From: Telopea speciosissima
Taxonomy: Eukaryota; Streptophyta; Magnoliopsida; Proteales; Proteaceae
NCBI RefSeq assembly: GCF_018873765.1
Contig: NC_057926.1
Coordinates: forward strand, 53,705,378 to 53,769,377
Direction of reading: 5' to 3'
DNA: 64,000 bases
A program made the translations under genes and the position numbers. Numbering within the stretch: the first letter of the stretch is position 1; the number at the start of each line of letters is the position of its first letter. The notes under the pieces are model-generated. The model did no database searches, was not told the DNA's origin, and was given only the letters and a program-made list of their open reading frames with translations. Shown piece after piece: positions 36,372 through 49,636 of the stretch.

Positions 36372-38514
36372 TTAATGTGTGAGCAGGGGCCTTAAGACCT
36401 ATTTAAATACAAAATTTAGGCCCCACTGAACAGCCACATGACAGATTATAGTGATTGTACGTACAGGATGATTTTCACAAAACACACCAACATAGAAATG
36501 TAGAAATCCAATGTTCTCCCTTTTACCCACACACACAAAATCAAGGAGCGCTATCAACTCAAATTTATCATAGGAGAATTAATTTTCAAGACTTAAGAAA
36601 TTATAATAATAATAATAATAATAACTCAAAAGTAATGAATTTTTTTTTTACCCTAGCCATGTTATTACTGGGTTTAGATCCATACAATATACTACAGTTA
36701 ATTATTATTTTTTGCTAAACTACTACAAATAAATTATTATGCCTTGCTTAAGATGCATTTTGTGCCATAGGGTGAGAGAAATTGTGTTGGAATTTTCATT
36801 GTATTTTAATACTATATATATGCTGAATAATTAATTCTTGAAATAACTATTTAATTTACTACATTATTATCGACATAATTGATCTATATTATGAAAATAA
36901 ACGGGTTGTTGAATTAATAATTTATTGGTTAGGAAGAGTTTGGGTCCAATTGTATGAAAAAACAGTGATAATTCAAACTTAGCAAGTTGACATCTTCAAT
37001 AATTCCTTATATAGTATTTTTTTTTTAATTTTATAAATTTAGGATAGTTCGGGACCCTTGGGATGCCCTGATTAATTTTTAATACATATACATTATACCT
37101 TCCAATTATTCATAAATAGACTATTATTATTATCATTCTTTACCAAAAAAAAAGACTATTATTATTATCATTAATACGAAATGCTTTTATAGTTCACATT
37201 AACAACTTGATAAATAATAATCTTTACTAAGGACAATAATAATTAGTATTTTAAAAGAACAATAGATTTAAAAAAAAAAATTTCTTATTTGAGCTTTAAT
37301 TTTTATTTTGTGTATAACAAGTTAAGAGTGTACGATGTGGTCCTATTTGTACAGTACAAGCTCATGCAAAGCATATACAATTCTATGGTACAAGGTCTAT
37401 CAAGCCTTGCAATCCAAGAAATTCAATTTATAGATTCTTTTTTTTTGATAAATATTCTTTCATATAGATTGTTGACTTTAAAAATAAACTCAAATACAAA
37501 ACCAATAACCAGCAATTCGGTCTCTTTGGAGGGCCAAAAATACTGTACTTTCTACCAAAATTGCACCGTAAAGTGTAAACAAACTTCGTAATTAATGGTT
37601 ACATTCCATCAGACAATTTCTATGGAAGAGGTTTACTACATGAAGTCTAATAGCTCTATATGAAATTTGTGTTAAAAATCAATTTAGTTTTTGTCACATA
37701 TGGACTAGGATTACATATCGATGAAATATTGTTCTCAGAAAGAATTCGGGAAGAATATCCCAAAAATATTTTTGGAGAAAGAATTAGTCTCAGAAAAAAT
37801 GTGAGAGAATTGACATCCCTTGAGGCATTAAATAATTTATAATTTTACTTTTTTGCCCTTTTAGTAATTACACAATTTTTTCCTATGAAGGTAAATATTG
37901 ATTTTACATTTGAACTCGAAATATGTGCATGACAATAACACCTTTTGATTGTGACATAATGAAAACTTTAACACTTTTCGGTTAATTATTATGAAACTTT
38001 TTTTTGTTGACAAGTTTTGACCTGTAACTTTGTTTTGTTGACAAGTTTTGACCTGTTTTGGTGAGAATCCATTGCCCTGAAAGCTTAAGGGTTCCTCCTC
38101 AAGGTTCGTCCACATAGGGCGAGTTAGGGCCTAAGCTCAGGTCAAAAGGCATACCTTGTTGAGAGAGAGAGAGAGAAAGTTTAGGTATATCCTTTTTCTT
38201 TGGTTTAAAATGAGAGTAGTTCATTACCCAAAAAAATGAGAGTAGCTGATATGAGATTCAGATCTTCTACGACATGCTATCCGCAGTGGTCTGAGCGGCA
38301 TAGAAACATGGGTGTGTGAATTGATTGCCTTACCCCTCCCCTCTCAGGCCTCTACGGGCAGCGGAGCATAGAGGATCTGAATTGGTTGTTAAGAGGTTAT
38401 ATGCTCCTTACGTAGTTCGGGAGTCGAACGTTATTAAGTGGAAGTTTCTTCCGAACAGTCTGGTTCCCACGTCTTTATGAAATGTGGGAGTGCTTACCAA
38501 AAGAAAAACAAAAA
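36372..38514. other. Gene-free AT-rich stretch
   Basis: An (AAT)n run at 36,602-36,624 and a (GA)n run near 38,162-38,174 are the only simple features. No gene recognised. Confidence 0.4.
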
Positions 38515-38648
38515 AAAATGAAATGTGGAAGGGCCCACCCCGTGATGAGCATCTAGTTATCTGAACCAATCCACTGTTAGCTATAGTTATGGAATGTGGG
38601 AGGGCCCACCCCGTGATCGCATCTAGTTAGCTGAACCAATCCACATAG
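38515..38648 (+). repeat. Short tandem duplication, about 70-bp period
   Basis: A block GGAATGTGGGAGGGCCCACC(CCGTGA) with CATCTAGTTA and TGAACCAATCCAC occurs at about 38,519-38,574 and 38,590-38,645. Confidence 0.7.
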
Positions 38649-39413
38649 GTTTATATCTGTTTACGTGTGTGTTGCACGTGCAATCTCAACTTCTCAAAAC
38701 CTTAGCAACCTTAATTAACTGAACCATTTATTAAGTACAAATAATCCACGCTGCCATTCCCTGAAACTCACATGACTTCCTTCCTCAATAATCATTCTTT
38801 AAAAAAAAATAAAAAAATCAGATGGGCCTAAACTACTACTAAACTAGCTTCGTGGAGAACGATTAGTACTCCCTCAGTACTGATCATGTGCAAATCCAGG
38901 CTTTCCCAGAGACTTAATTCCTTGTTAAATCATTCTTTATATTCCAATTACAGTCTAATTGGTTGTAGTAGGTCTTCAGTCTTAAATAATGATTAACAGT
39001 GGTCCAAGTGTTCCATCTAATCACTAGAGAAATTAATTATACTAAGTTAATAACTAACCACATGAGCTTTGCTCTTAATCTTGGACCCAAACTGATGATC
39101 GAACACCTATTTTTTCCATTAGTCCATTAGTGTTATGATGAAGCAACCCAACAGTAGCACTGGCAATTAAGCTAATATTAATGAGATTCCTTTATCCACT
39201 AATAAACCAATCTTTATACACTAGTCAGGTTTAGCACAAGGGTTAGTAAATAATACAAGGGAAAATGATATACATGCTATCGGGGTGTAATAGAATCTTA
39301 CACATTATTAGCAATTATTGACTGTTAGATGGGCCTTTTGAATCTCAGCCGTCTGTTGCGCTCAGTTGTTGCTGCGTCACCTACAATTCATCACATGCAT
39401 GTGCCTTAGGGAT

Positions 39414-39790
39414 GTAAACGAATATTCAAAAATTTGAATTCGATTCGCATTCGTATCCATTTAGGGGTATTCGTATCCACTAATTAGTGGTATTTGGATT
39501 TAACTCTGAAGAATCTAGAAAAAAATTTATCCGATACAAATAGATATCCAACTATTAATAAAAATTAAGTAACCAATGATTTTGAGGGTTTTTAAAGATT
39601 CGACAGGTTCTAAAGAATGAGGAAATGAAAATCATTAAACTAAGAAAACTGAGAGACATGGATTGAGAGTGAATTGTATCAGTCAAGGGAGGAAGGTCCG
39701 GGTTACATAAGTCAGGAATGTAAATGGACAATCGAAAATCCGAATTCGATTCGCATATGTATCCATTTAGGGATATCCATATTTGACCCG
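39414..39790. repeat. Two MITE-end fragments in direct order
   Basis: AATTCGATTCGCATTCGTATCC (about 39,437) and AATTCGATTCGCATATGTATCC (about 39,741), each followed by ATTTAGGG, are diverged copies of one end of a MITE related to 24,727-24,992. Confidence 0.5.
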
Positions 39791-41389
39791 ACAAAGTGAT
39801 TGTGATTGATGTGCCACCAAGGACACACTAATATCTTATTGATTGCCGTAGGAGGGGTTGTGGGGGGGGGGGGGAGGGAGATGTGTTGGGGTATTTGGCT
39901 ATCATCTTCGAGAAGAGTAGTTCTGATTGATGTGCCACCAAGGACAACCTCTGTGGGGAACCTGACCAAGCTTGTGGGAGGAAAGGAGAGAGTTTGCCAG
40001 CATAGACCACCGATTTGGGGGGGGGGGCTGAGAGAGGGTGTAGTTGTAGTTAAGAGAAAGGATTTGTAACAACGGACAGGTGCATTTAATGGCTAAGATG
40101 CAGAGAAGGAGATCCAACGATCAATAAGATACTAGTATATGTTATTCCATTATACACCGCCCTCTCCTTATTATGTAAATGCTAAATTGGTTATTAGGAC
40201 AAATTTAGGCATGCAAATTAATATTGTTTGATCAACTTTAAGTTGACTCCATATCTGTGAGACCCCAATGTCTCCAAACCTAAGGTTAGAAAAAACAAAA
40301 AGGAAAAGATAAAGAGAAGAAGAATAAAATGGTTTTAATTAGTAGTTGCAGTTCAATGTTGTAAGAGCCCAAACTAGTACATCTCTCATACATCTTGGTT
40401 ATTAAAAATTAGATGAGAGAAGACCAAGGTTCCAATCATTGCCCATAAACTAATGTGGCTTATCCCAGTGGGGGAGACAATAGAATTAAAGTGATTGGTA
40501 GTTCTTGGGACACATAAGTCATCTCATTATTGCTTTTGCCTCTCTCTACATGGAATTCCCAAATGCGTGAAAGATAAACTGAAATCAAGGAGTCAATCCA
40601 ATGAAACTAATTCAAATAAATAATTTCATTATAATATCATCACCTGTACAACTATTGAATTTGGATTCAAAGCTGGATATCTCAAAGAGCTGTACTGGCA
40701 TCGATCACCCTTAGAAAGTCAGGAATAACAGCTCCTTGGATCTAGCTACACCCTTGGATTTGAGGTTGGCAAGTCCATTACAAACATGATTCAAGTAAAA
40801 AACCAATAAATATTTATTTACATATACCATTTGGTGGTGGTGGTGGGGTTCGTTTTAGTTTTTGTTTTTTAAAGGCTTTAAATTTTGTTGAAGTTAGGTT
40901 ACTTGTTTTTGGGAATGTGGTCCGTTGTATAAGGGATTGGGCATGTGGTTCACCATGTGACCCTTAATTAAAAGTCTCACACGAGCCCAGTGAACAAACC
41001 ATTGGTCTCTTCTAATTCAGTTCCTTCCCCGCAGGCACCATTAACACACAACACAACACACACACGAAGGAAGGAGAGAGATGAAGAATGGAAGGAAGGT
41101 TCTAAGTGCTTTCTTTGGCTGATCAGTAGACTTTTCCAATGTTTCAATTATTCGATCTCTCGTGATCCTTCAACAACAGTACGGAACTTTTTGTTATCCA
41201 GCCAAAAAAAAAAACAATAAAAATCTGTAACTGGATCGGGTCAAACTAGCAACCATCGGGTCACTCCAAATTCGGGTTTGAATTCACAAACATGTTTTGA
41301 ACCTACATCAACTGTTAATTTTGAATTTTTCTCGTAAATCATTATTTTAGTATTTCTCTCATTTTTAGATTCTGTTCTTAGTAAAAGAC
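39791..41389. other. Gene-free stretch
   Basis: Two copies of TTGATGTGCCACCAAGGACA (about 39,808 and 39,927) and two poly(G) runs (39,863 and 40,017) are present. No gene recognised. Confidence 0.4.
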
Positions 41390-41971
41390 TTTAGTTGAGT
41401 ATTTGAATTGGATTATGATTTTAGTCAAATTAGGATGATATTTACAACTCTTAGCTGTTTTATTGTTCTAGAAAAGATTGTTTATATATGTTCTTTAGTT
41501 TATCCTATTTAAGTTCCCAGTTGAGGTTGTTCTAGAAAAAAGAAAATGGAAGATAGAGATCTTCTTCCTTGTATTCTCCTTGAATCACTCATATTATCTG
41601 TTGAGGGTTTTTTGTCCTGATTTCTGATGATGGATTGCTGTGTGGAGCCTCCAAGTTTCGTATTGTTGAAGGATCACTCATATTATCTTTTTTAAGGACC
41701 ATATGGGTATTTCGGTAAATTTTCTGTATGGGGTTTTCGCTATAAATCTATAGCGAGAGTTCTTTCTCTGCATTGAAAAATCTGAGAGAGATGTGAGGAA
41801 CGAACGACTGTAACCCTATTCTCTATTGATAGTGAAACAGATCTTATCTCATCGTGGACGTAGGCAACTTTACCGAACCACATAAATTCTTGTGCGCATT
41901 GTGTGATTGTGTTTGCGATTTCCATTCTTCTCTACATCGTGTTAGGTTTTATTACAAATTGGTATCAGAAC
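41390..41971 (+). mobile_element. Copia-type LTR end with primer-binding site (fossil)
   Basis: An LTR-like end (TTTTATTACA, about 41,956) is followed at 41,960-41,971 by TGGTATCAGAAC, close to the initiator-tRNA-Met primer-binding site of Copia elements (TGGTATCAGAGC). A promoter-like TCCTATTTAAGTTCC lies near 41,501. The left edge is a guess. No gag or pol coding region follows, so the element is broken and old. Confidence 0.5.
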
Positions 41972-42008
41972 TTCCAGGTTTTCTGTTTTCTAGGGTTTGC
42001 TATCCTCT

Positions 42009-42855
42009 AACTAAGGGTGTCATTTTGGGATCGGTACCAGGAATTGTTCAGAACTGATAATTAATGGGTTGGTTCTGAGAGTTAATTTTGGGACTGATAC
42101 ATAAATGGGACGGAACAAGAGTATTCTTGGATAACTATTAAGTTTATCCTAATTAATACTTGATAGTTATAATATACAAAGATTATATCGTAAGAAAAAA
42201 GGAACACTACATGCATGGTTGCTTGGTCCCTTCGTTTTGACACAAGAGTGGGTGAAATTACTGCTTTGCCCTCCATAAAATCAAATATCCCACCTATGTT
42301 GAAGTTGTTGCGCACAATCTCATTGGCCCCACGTTGATGGAGGGACTACATGACCATTTAGCGATCTCTTGTCCATATCATAATTACGAAGAAAAAAAAT
42401 AAGGATTGATGTTTAATATTTGTATTTTTAGGAATATATATATTCTATTATTTGTATACTTGGGATGATTTGATTCAGATTGAAGGAGCTAAAAGAACCA
42501 AGTGCAGGCCTAAAATGACTCTTAGAGAAGTGATCAGGAAAGACACACATAGTTTAAGACGAATGGCAAGCATGACTTTGAATAGAGTTGATAAAGGAAA
42601 AAAATCCGAACAGCCAAACCTATTTAGTCGGGGTAAGATTGAGTTCAGCTGAGCTTATTTGAATGTTTGGACTTATTTGAGTATTTGAACTGTTCTAAGG
42701 AACCAGAATTGAACCATTCAATTATTAAACAGAGCTGGGTCCTAGTTTTGGAACCGTTTAATAAGTAGAATAATTCTGAAATTAGCTTTTTGGGATCAGA
42801 ACCGATTAAAAATCATCCTAATTACATCAAAACCGTCCTAATTGACACCCTTAAC
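42009..42855. mobile_element. Foldback-type element with CTAAGGGTGTCA ends
   Basis: The left end AACTAAGGGTGTCATTTTGG and the right end AATTGACACCCTTAACTC are inverted copies. The interior includes a MITE-like piece near 42,200-42,370 and a LINE-like fragment near 42,470-42,640. Confidence 0.45.
42470..42640 (+). mobile_element. LINE (RTE-like) C-terminal fragment
   Basis: The frame reads EGAKRTKCRPKMTLREVIRK and then DTHSL. It resembles the tail of RTE/L1 reverse transcriptase proteins (R.RGRPKKTW.EVIR.D...L). Only about 55 residues remain, so this is a weak call. Confidence 0.4.
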
Positions 42856-43649
42856 TCTAATTATAAATGTAACACAACTCTCGAAGGGATTTAGATGATT
42901 CCATCAATGGCACCACCCCCGGCAAAAAGAAAAAAAAGAAAAGAAAAAATAAAATTGGCCACCCCCTACGCCTAGAAATTCGTGGAGGCATACAATAACT
43001 AAATAAACACCTATGGTCCCTGTGTTTAATCTCCTTCTTTACAATTGCTTAAAACACAAAATTAATGTAAAATTTAATAAGAAGAGTAGGAAAACATATT
43101 CCTGGACCACTTTCTAATGACGTCATCAGCTTCCTTAAAGAGTGGTTTATTGTTAATAAAAGAAGTTAATCCTTGAGTTACAATTGCCTGTTTTTCTGTT
43201 GTTGATAAAATAATTCCATGGTTACCATGGAATTTAATTTATATATTACTAATCAAAACCAACTAGAATAGGGACCAAAAAAGGGAATGTCAGAGAGAAT
43301 CTAAAAATATGGAGTTAAATTGGATGTGATAAATCGTCCTTTTTTTTTTTGTCTTAATCTCTTTCTCTCTAATACAACAAAAAGGAGATCATTCATAGAT
43401 CCTCATTAAACCTAAACTTAGGACGAGGTTGAAGCCTCAGTTTGTCCTTACATGTCAAAGAAGTTTGAAGAAAACCCATTACACAATTATAGAACTTCGT
43501 ACAAAGAAGAAAACACCTGAGAAAAATAAAGAAATCGGTGATTTTAGCTTCTAGAATCTTCTTCTTCTCTCACTTTTTTTTCTTTCATATTATCCCTCTT
43601 GTTTTTCAAGTTCTTGTCTTTGGCTTCTTCATCTTCTTAGATGGGTATC
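42856..43649. other. 3' flank of the bHLH gene
   Basis: The gene's 3' UTR should lie just below 43,650. Nothing else recognised. Confidence 0.4.
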
Positions 43650-45054
43650 TTACTTTGAGCTTGAGCTTGAATTATTGTCTCTATGAGATGAGAGAATTCC
43701 ATCAATGGCTTCTTTTACTTGAGAAATCTCAGGAGCTTTTCCACCTTGAGCTGGCCAGAATTCATCAGTTGCCAACACCTGAACCAAAGATATAATTCTT
43801 ATTATTTTGGCTATCCTTATAAACTTGTTAAAAGGTTTAAGATCTTTTGAAAAATAATTAATTGAGTAATCACCTTCACTTGTAACTGAAGAAACTTAAC
43901 ATAGCTGATGGCCTTCTCTAGCATGGTAACTAAATCAACCTACATTAACAAAAACAATTATTATAATCAAGAAAGAAAGAAAGAGAAAAGAAAATTGAAA
44001 TTGGTAAAAGAACTAGGAATTAATCAAACCTTTGCTCCATTGGGTACTAGATCCTGCAATACCTTCAATCTCTCACTGATTCTTTCTCTTCTATTCTGAA
44101 ACACAATTGAGATTTTAGCATTAGTTTTTTTTTCAAAATCCCCAAATATGACAATGCAATGAGGCTTCAAATTGATGAGTCAAGTATGCTAGCAGATCAC
44201 CTTGGCTGCAATACTCTGAGGGTCCTTGGCTGGGGCTGACTTTTGTTTGGGCTTCTTAGGTACACCAGTGCACTGCCTCTTGAAAGCTTGCATTTCTTCA
44301 CCCTGCAACAACATTTTTGTTATAATTACTTCTATCGTAGTATAACCAACTTTTTCTTAAAAGCTAGCCGTTAAGGAGAGGGTGCCCAAGTACCTATAAA
44401 TCTTCACATTTAATAAGAAAGAAAGAGATAGAATCATACCATGGAAGGACGCTTGTGGGAGAATTTATCAGGCCCTCCAGACTGCTGAACACTTTCATCT
44501 GCATCAACAGAGCCGGAGTATAACCACCCGACTCGCTCCTCCCCAAGCTGAATACTATTAGCGGTGGTGTTCAACAAGCTATAAACACTTGCCATTTCAA
44601 AACAATTAGAGTCCTCGGAAAGGCGAGATTCGATGTTATTCTTGTCAATGGCGTCTGCCCAAATTGAGTACTCATCCCCTTGTTCAAAGCTAAGCAAAGA
44701 CGACTCACTTGGTCTCCCCCAATTACCATAACCAGTAGTCTTGAAGTTGATAACAGACTGAGCTTCTTCTGGTAGAGTAGTATTTGTTGTGCTTTCAAAC
44801 ACAAAGGCTGTGTTTTTTGAGTTGCTTGGACCAGAAAGAGAAGGAAGACGACTGAAGGCAAAATTCCTGCTGATAGAATCACTACCACTTGTATTATCTG
44901 AGCTCTCTCCTTCTTCAAATCCAAACAAACCTTGAGATGAAGGATCAGGAGCTCCAGCAGCTCCAGCAGCTCCATATAGGTTTCCATAGAAGGAACAAGC
45001 TTGAAGAAGTGCCATGTGTGAGTCCTGCGCTGTGTGCTCCTTCTCAATTTCCAT
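43650..45054 (-). CDS. RSL-type bHLH transcription factor (RHD6-like, subgroup VIIIc)
   Basis: A DNA-binding regulator; RSL proteins drive root-hair growth in Arabidopsis and rhizoid growth in mosses. Five exons: 45,054-44,440; 44,302-44,201; 44,095-44,030; 43,939-43,874; 43,778-43,650. They join in frame to 325 aa with GT-AG introns. The bHLH begins DPQSIAAKNRRERISERLKV (residues 233-252), crosses two short exons of 22 codons each (…QDLVPNGAK; VDLVTMLEKAISYVKFLQLQ), and is followed by the RSL hallmark VLATDEFWPAQGGKAPEISQ. The basic H/N-E-R pattern fits E-box binding. The N-terminal half is acidic and serine-rich, as in class II RSL proteins (RSL2-RSL5). The length is close to Arabidopsis RSL3 (about 328 aa, from memory). 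A TATA-like box lies at 45,163-45,170. The class II choice is inference; the RSL family call is strong. Confidence 0.92.
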
Positions 45055-45162
45055 TGGAAAGAGTAAAACAGATAGAACTGGTTAAAGGGTAGTTAAGGCT
45101 CAAAGAGTAGATGACAAGGAACAAACTTCTTATAGAGAGAGCTTTACTATGAAATTCTAGCC

Positions 45163-45170
45163 CTTAAATA
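45163..45170 (-). promoter_or_regulatory. TATA-like box of the bHLH gene
   Basis: Minus-strand TATTTAAG lies about 110 bp upstream of the start codon. A (GGT)n run is immediately upstream (45,178-45,204), and a CACGTG G-box lies at about 45,498. Confidence 0.45.
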
Positions 45171-45580
45171 GATAGGGTGGTGGTGGTGGTGGTGGTCATC
45201 AATTAAAGAGTTAAAATCCAATGCTTGGATTATGGGAACAGGAGATAGATAGAGATATAAATTTTTTGGGTTTTAATTTCTGTGGCTTTTGGGGATTGTT
45301 AGCTGGCAGAGAAGTTAATAGATTTGAAGAAGAAGAAGAGGAGATTAAAAACAAGAAAGCATAAGAATCGCCGGATCTTTCGGATACCCACGTCTTAGAT
45401 TCCTCACAGAAGGAACCTGGACCCATTCAGAAGTGAAGACTCTGAGTCTGAAGACCCTTCTCCCTCCTTTCCTTCTAACTTCCAAAGCCTTAAAGCACGT
45501 GGGAATGATTCATATACTTGGGCCATCTTATGTCATGCTTCACTGTAGATAAGTGTATCAAGTCTTGATGATTAACCCTT

Positions 45581-45583
<3 letters not shown>

Positions 45584-45635
<52 letters not shown>
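45584..45635. repeat. (TA)n microsatellite
   Basis: About 26 TA units lie roughly 420 bp upstream of the presumed transcription start of the bHLH gene. Confidence 0.9.
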
Positions 45636-45636
<1 letters not shown>

Positions 45637-45984
45637 TTGTATTTGATGAGGTCCCCTCAACCATTTCTGAATTTAGAGGTGTTTTCCAACCCTTTTTGCC
45701 TCATCATTTGCAACAAGATTAAACCAAACACAATGAAATAATGGTGTAGAATTTCAACAGTTAACATAAATTAATTAGCTGTTCTAATGATGCCACTCTT
45801 ATTTTAAAATGGAATGGTGCCATATTCTTTTATATCCAATAGATAAGCCCCATCTGTAACACATTAATGAAGACTTGATTATATCATTTGATTAAAACCA
45901 GTTTTAAATTTCTTTTCTTCATTGGTACCCCCCTTTTTTCCTCAGATAAGATCTCTAATAACATTTTTTTTTGGGTTAATAAAA

Positions 45985-46172
45985 ATATGGGAAAAAAAAT
46001 GCTGTTTGGTCGCATGGTTCCTGTGCCCAGATACAAGAGCGTGCAAATTTACCATCCTACCTCCTGTGGAATAGAAAAATCCATACATGTTGATACCATG
46101 GTGCACGCTATCATTGGCCCTGTGCTAGTTACAGGGGTTACACGAACAAGCAATGATATCTTGCCATAAAAA
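45985..46172. mobile_element. MITE of the GGTCGCATGGTTCCTG family
   Basis: It begins ATATGGGAAAAAAAATGCTG, then GGTCGCATGGTTCCTGTGCC and a CATTGGCCCTGTGCTAGTTA block, ending AATGATATCTTGCCATAAAA. It is related to the copies near 7.8, 16.9 and 32.9 kb. Confidence 0.5.
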
Positions 46173-48042
46173 TATGTAAGGAAATAAAGCAGGTTATAGA
46201 GGGAAAGCCAAATGAACTAACTAATAGGGATCCCCAAAACAGTTAACAAAGGATGATACAACAAAAGGGGGAGGGGGAGGAGAAGGAGAAGATCCCGTGA
46301 AGAGGCAAGATGCCTGTTTCTTGAAGTATCAGGATTCGTAGTACGAATAGGAAGAAGCTTGTATTATTTAGAACCATGTAGCTTAATTTCAGTGCAATCT
46401 CTTAATTAAAGGGTCATTACTCATCATAAGACTCAATTACGTGAATTCGTGAATTTAATTTGAGATGGATAGATTGGTGATAATACTTCCACCACGACCT
46501 TCACTGTCACCACCACTACCGCCATCTCCACCTCCACCAAATTTTTGGGTATTCAATGACATTTTTTAAAATTTATAAAAGTTCCAGAAACATAAATTAC
46601 TACACATAACAGACGCGTTTCTATTTCTTCTTTTGCCCAGAAATATAAATTACTATATGTTACCAAACACTTTTTTTTCTTCCAAAAATTAGGCCTAAAA
46701 ATAGAAATACAAAAAATTATTTCTGAAATAGAAACATTGCCTAGAAACAGAAGTGGTATCATACCGGGCAATAATGACTATTTTATTGATGATGAGACAA
46801 GAACATTTTTTCAAACCAGTTCTAAACTGGTACATTCTTCCCCCCCCGCCCCTCCTCCTTTTTGTTTTTTGTTTTTTTTTTTTTGTTGAGACATCTATAA
46901 CCTGGCTTATGTTCTTAAGTCTCCTCAATCAAGCAAAAAAGGGTCGTTGCCCCTAAGAATCATGGAATAGTACTGATGAACTTAATTTGGCTGAATCTCA
47001 TCTCACTTAATCTGGCTCATACCTCAAGGAATTCTTATAATATCTCTAAACAAAGGGATACTAGTCATGTAGATTCATTTAGAGATATCCATAATATAAA
47101 ATGTGACTTCCACAGCAACATTGAAGTTTATCATTCCCTATACCCGAAAAAGATCGTCACCCACATGTTTGGTCTCTTCCAATAGAAAAGTAGGGTAAGG
47201 AAATTTAAACTAAGCAATGCATTAAAAGGAGTGGGATTCCCTAGTGAAGGAGATTGTGTTGTTCCATTCCATGAACTTGGAAAATATTCAAACAAAACCT
47301 AATCTGTCATCCCCATTTTATTTTAATCCCTACCTTGCCTTTATCTTCTAATCAGAAAACATTTAAGTACTCCTAATTAAATCAAACCCCAAATTAACTA
47401 ATACTTAACAACCCAATGGACTAGTTTTGATCCTTAATTTACATTAAAATAATGTTTTAAATTAATGATAATCTCTCCTACGAACACCTGTTTCGCGGTC
47501 TATTCCAATAAACATGGACAAGAAGATCTCAAAGAAGTAGAGATCGAACAGTTGTACATTACCTCTTTAAAGCAAATAAGAGAACAGTCTCATGTGTACA
47601 AATGGATTGAAGATGATGGGAATGGTATGCTTCATGGTAGGCTTTTCTAAGAATATATTTCATTTCAAAGGTAAGTTGGAGGAACACAAGGTAATAGAGA
47701 AATGACCTAAACATCATCATGAGAATAAGATTATGCTTTTGGAATCGTTTTATACTTAGTTAAATGCCAAGTTCTTTAATTAATGTTCACAAAAATAACA
47801 AATTAATAAAATCTTGTAGACAGATTGTCTAGATTCCTTTGCCATTTTACTTGATCATCATTCTGTTCTTGATCCAATCCATGTAAGTTCTAACTAAACC
47901 TTATATATCAGATCATCCACATCTCCAAGTTGTAGCTTATTTGGATTGTCTCAGGAGATTTAATTTATTCCATAATGTGTGTTGTAGCAGATATCATAAT
48001 ATTCCAAAATGCCCAACTCAGATTGAATGACTTTCTATAGGT
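46173..48042. other. Gene-free stretch
   Basis: No gene, RNA or complete element was recognised in 1.9 kb. Confidence 0.4.
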
Positions 48043-48276
48043 CGATCCAGAGGGCTTGCCCTGGTGGTTCGCTACTCTCTTGGGAGAACTGTGTCAGGAG
48101 CTTGATCGGTGGTTCAAGTCTCCTTAGTGACATCAAGTCCACATTTACTTGCTTTCCAAAAAGTAGAGCTCATGTGGGTACCATATTGATCCCTTGTGGG
48201 TCTTCTCTTGCCTCCTTGTGGGGCCCTGATGGCCAATACCCTTGACAACTGCACCCACAAAAAAAAAAAAAAAAAC
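48043..48276 (+). mobile_element. tRNA-derived SINE with poly(A) tail
   Basis: CCTGGTGGTTCGCTACTC (box A-like) and GGTGGTTCAAGTCTCC (box B) lie about 50 bp apart, as in tRNA-derived SINEs, and the element ends in an 18-A tail (48,259-48,276). CTATAGGT on the left and CTGTAGGT after the tail may be a decayed target duplication. Confidence 0.6.
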
Positions 48277-48835
48277 TTACTGTAGGTACTTCTGATTTGG
48301 TGCACACAATAGGAATTTGAGAACTGGCACAAGCACCTCTTTCTTATTTTTACTGGACCTGGACCAAAAATGAATATATGGGTTCAATACACCTCAAAGC
48401 CCATGTTGAGTAAAGATAATCATCCCATTAGGTTGCATATTAGGGGGTGAGAAGTGAAATCATTGGATTGAAGTCTTATTCTATCCTACCCAGTTCTGCA
48501 TTTGGTGCCACAACACCTTAACTTGCTTGGGCTGCATCAGGCCCATGGGCTTTGGAATTAAGGTATGATCCATAAATTAGTGGACCTTGGGGCTAACTTT
48601 GGAGTATGATTGGCTTTTCCATAGTTAAGTCTTTTAAGTACCAAGTAGAGACCTTTTTATATTAAACTCAAACCATTTTTCCGGAGGCAATGCCAAGGCT
48701 AAAAGCAATTATAATTTTCCTATTTGGTGCGTTGTGATAAGAGAAGAACAATAGAGTTAGAGCAGGACCCCAAAAGGTTATGTCCACACCCCAGTCTATA
48801 GTAAATTCGATTTTCTAATTCCGATTGGACCAGTA

Positions 48836-49345
48836 AAAACAGTTTTAAAAAATATTTGTGAAAATAAATAATATTAATTTTCAAAACTTTACAAATAATT
48901 TGCTTTAGACACTCTTTCGGAAGACCTTCTGGCGATGGTGATTGGGGCCCAACTTACTACCACGCCTATCGAGTAGCAAAAATGACCATTTTACCCCTAA
49001 GCTAATTTTTAAACCCAAACCTTCCCAAATAAATCGAGTGGTTAAAATGCCTAGCCTTGCCTTGCACCAAATCCTGTTTGGCCTATGATTAAGATGGCAT
49101 CACAGCCTACTCATATACCCAAAATATTTCCCCCACCCAACTTTTGCTTTTTCCCAAACTTACCAAGCACATGCAACAAGTCACCATTTCCCTAGTCTTG
49201 AGTACCCTTGCATTACCATATTGCTCAAAACTCTACATTCATTGTAGCCCTCTGAATTCTTTTTGTGTGTCAAGACTAAAAGCCTTTGAACATCATCCTT
49301 TAGTGACTCTAAATGTTCTTTCTTAATCAAAATATAATTTCATTA
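48836..49345 (+). repeat. Single copy of the 460-bp repeat next to the first BURP gene
   Basis: It matches the tandem units at 51,952-53,326 over its whole length, for example GACCTTCTGGCGATG, CTTGCACCAAATCCTGTTTG and CATGCAACAAGTCACCATTT (allowing small changes). It lies on the 3' side of the BURP gene, as the array does for the second gene. Confidence 0.85.
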
Positions 49346-49636
49346 TAGGGCTCTGTTTGGTTAGATGTGAACCAATAAGAATTCTACCAAAAAAAAAAAA
49401 ACAACCAATAAGAATTGTATGGCCAACACAATCATTTTAGATATGTAAACTAACCATGTCACTACAAAATTCTCATTGATATTTTGATAAAAAAATGAAG
49501 TAAATATTTATATTGAAACCTGAAAGATACAAGAAGCAAGCCAAAATAGGTCATTATTTATCATTCAAATAGCATAAGCGTTAACATGTAACACAAACAA
49601 GGGATTTGGAAGAAAAATCAAATTTTTAAACGCCTC

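Noticed and set aside
39806-40117. Several overlapping frames near poly(G) tracts
   Set aside because: They depend on homopolymers, contain no domain and lie on both strands at once.
48043-48130. Possible tRNA gene (box A and box B present)
   Set aside because: No acceptor stem pairs, the sequence continues to a poly(A) tail, and the layout is that of a SINE.
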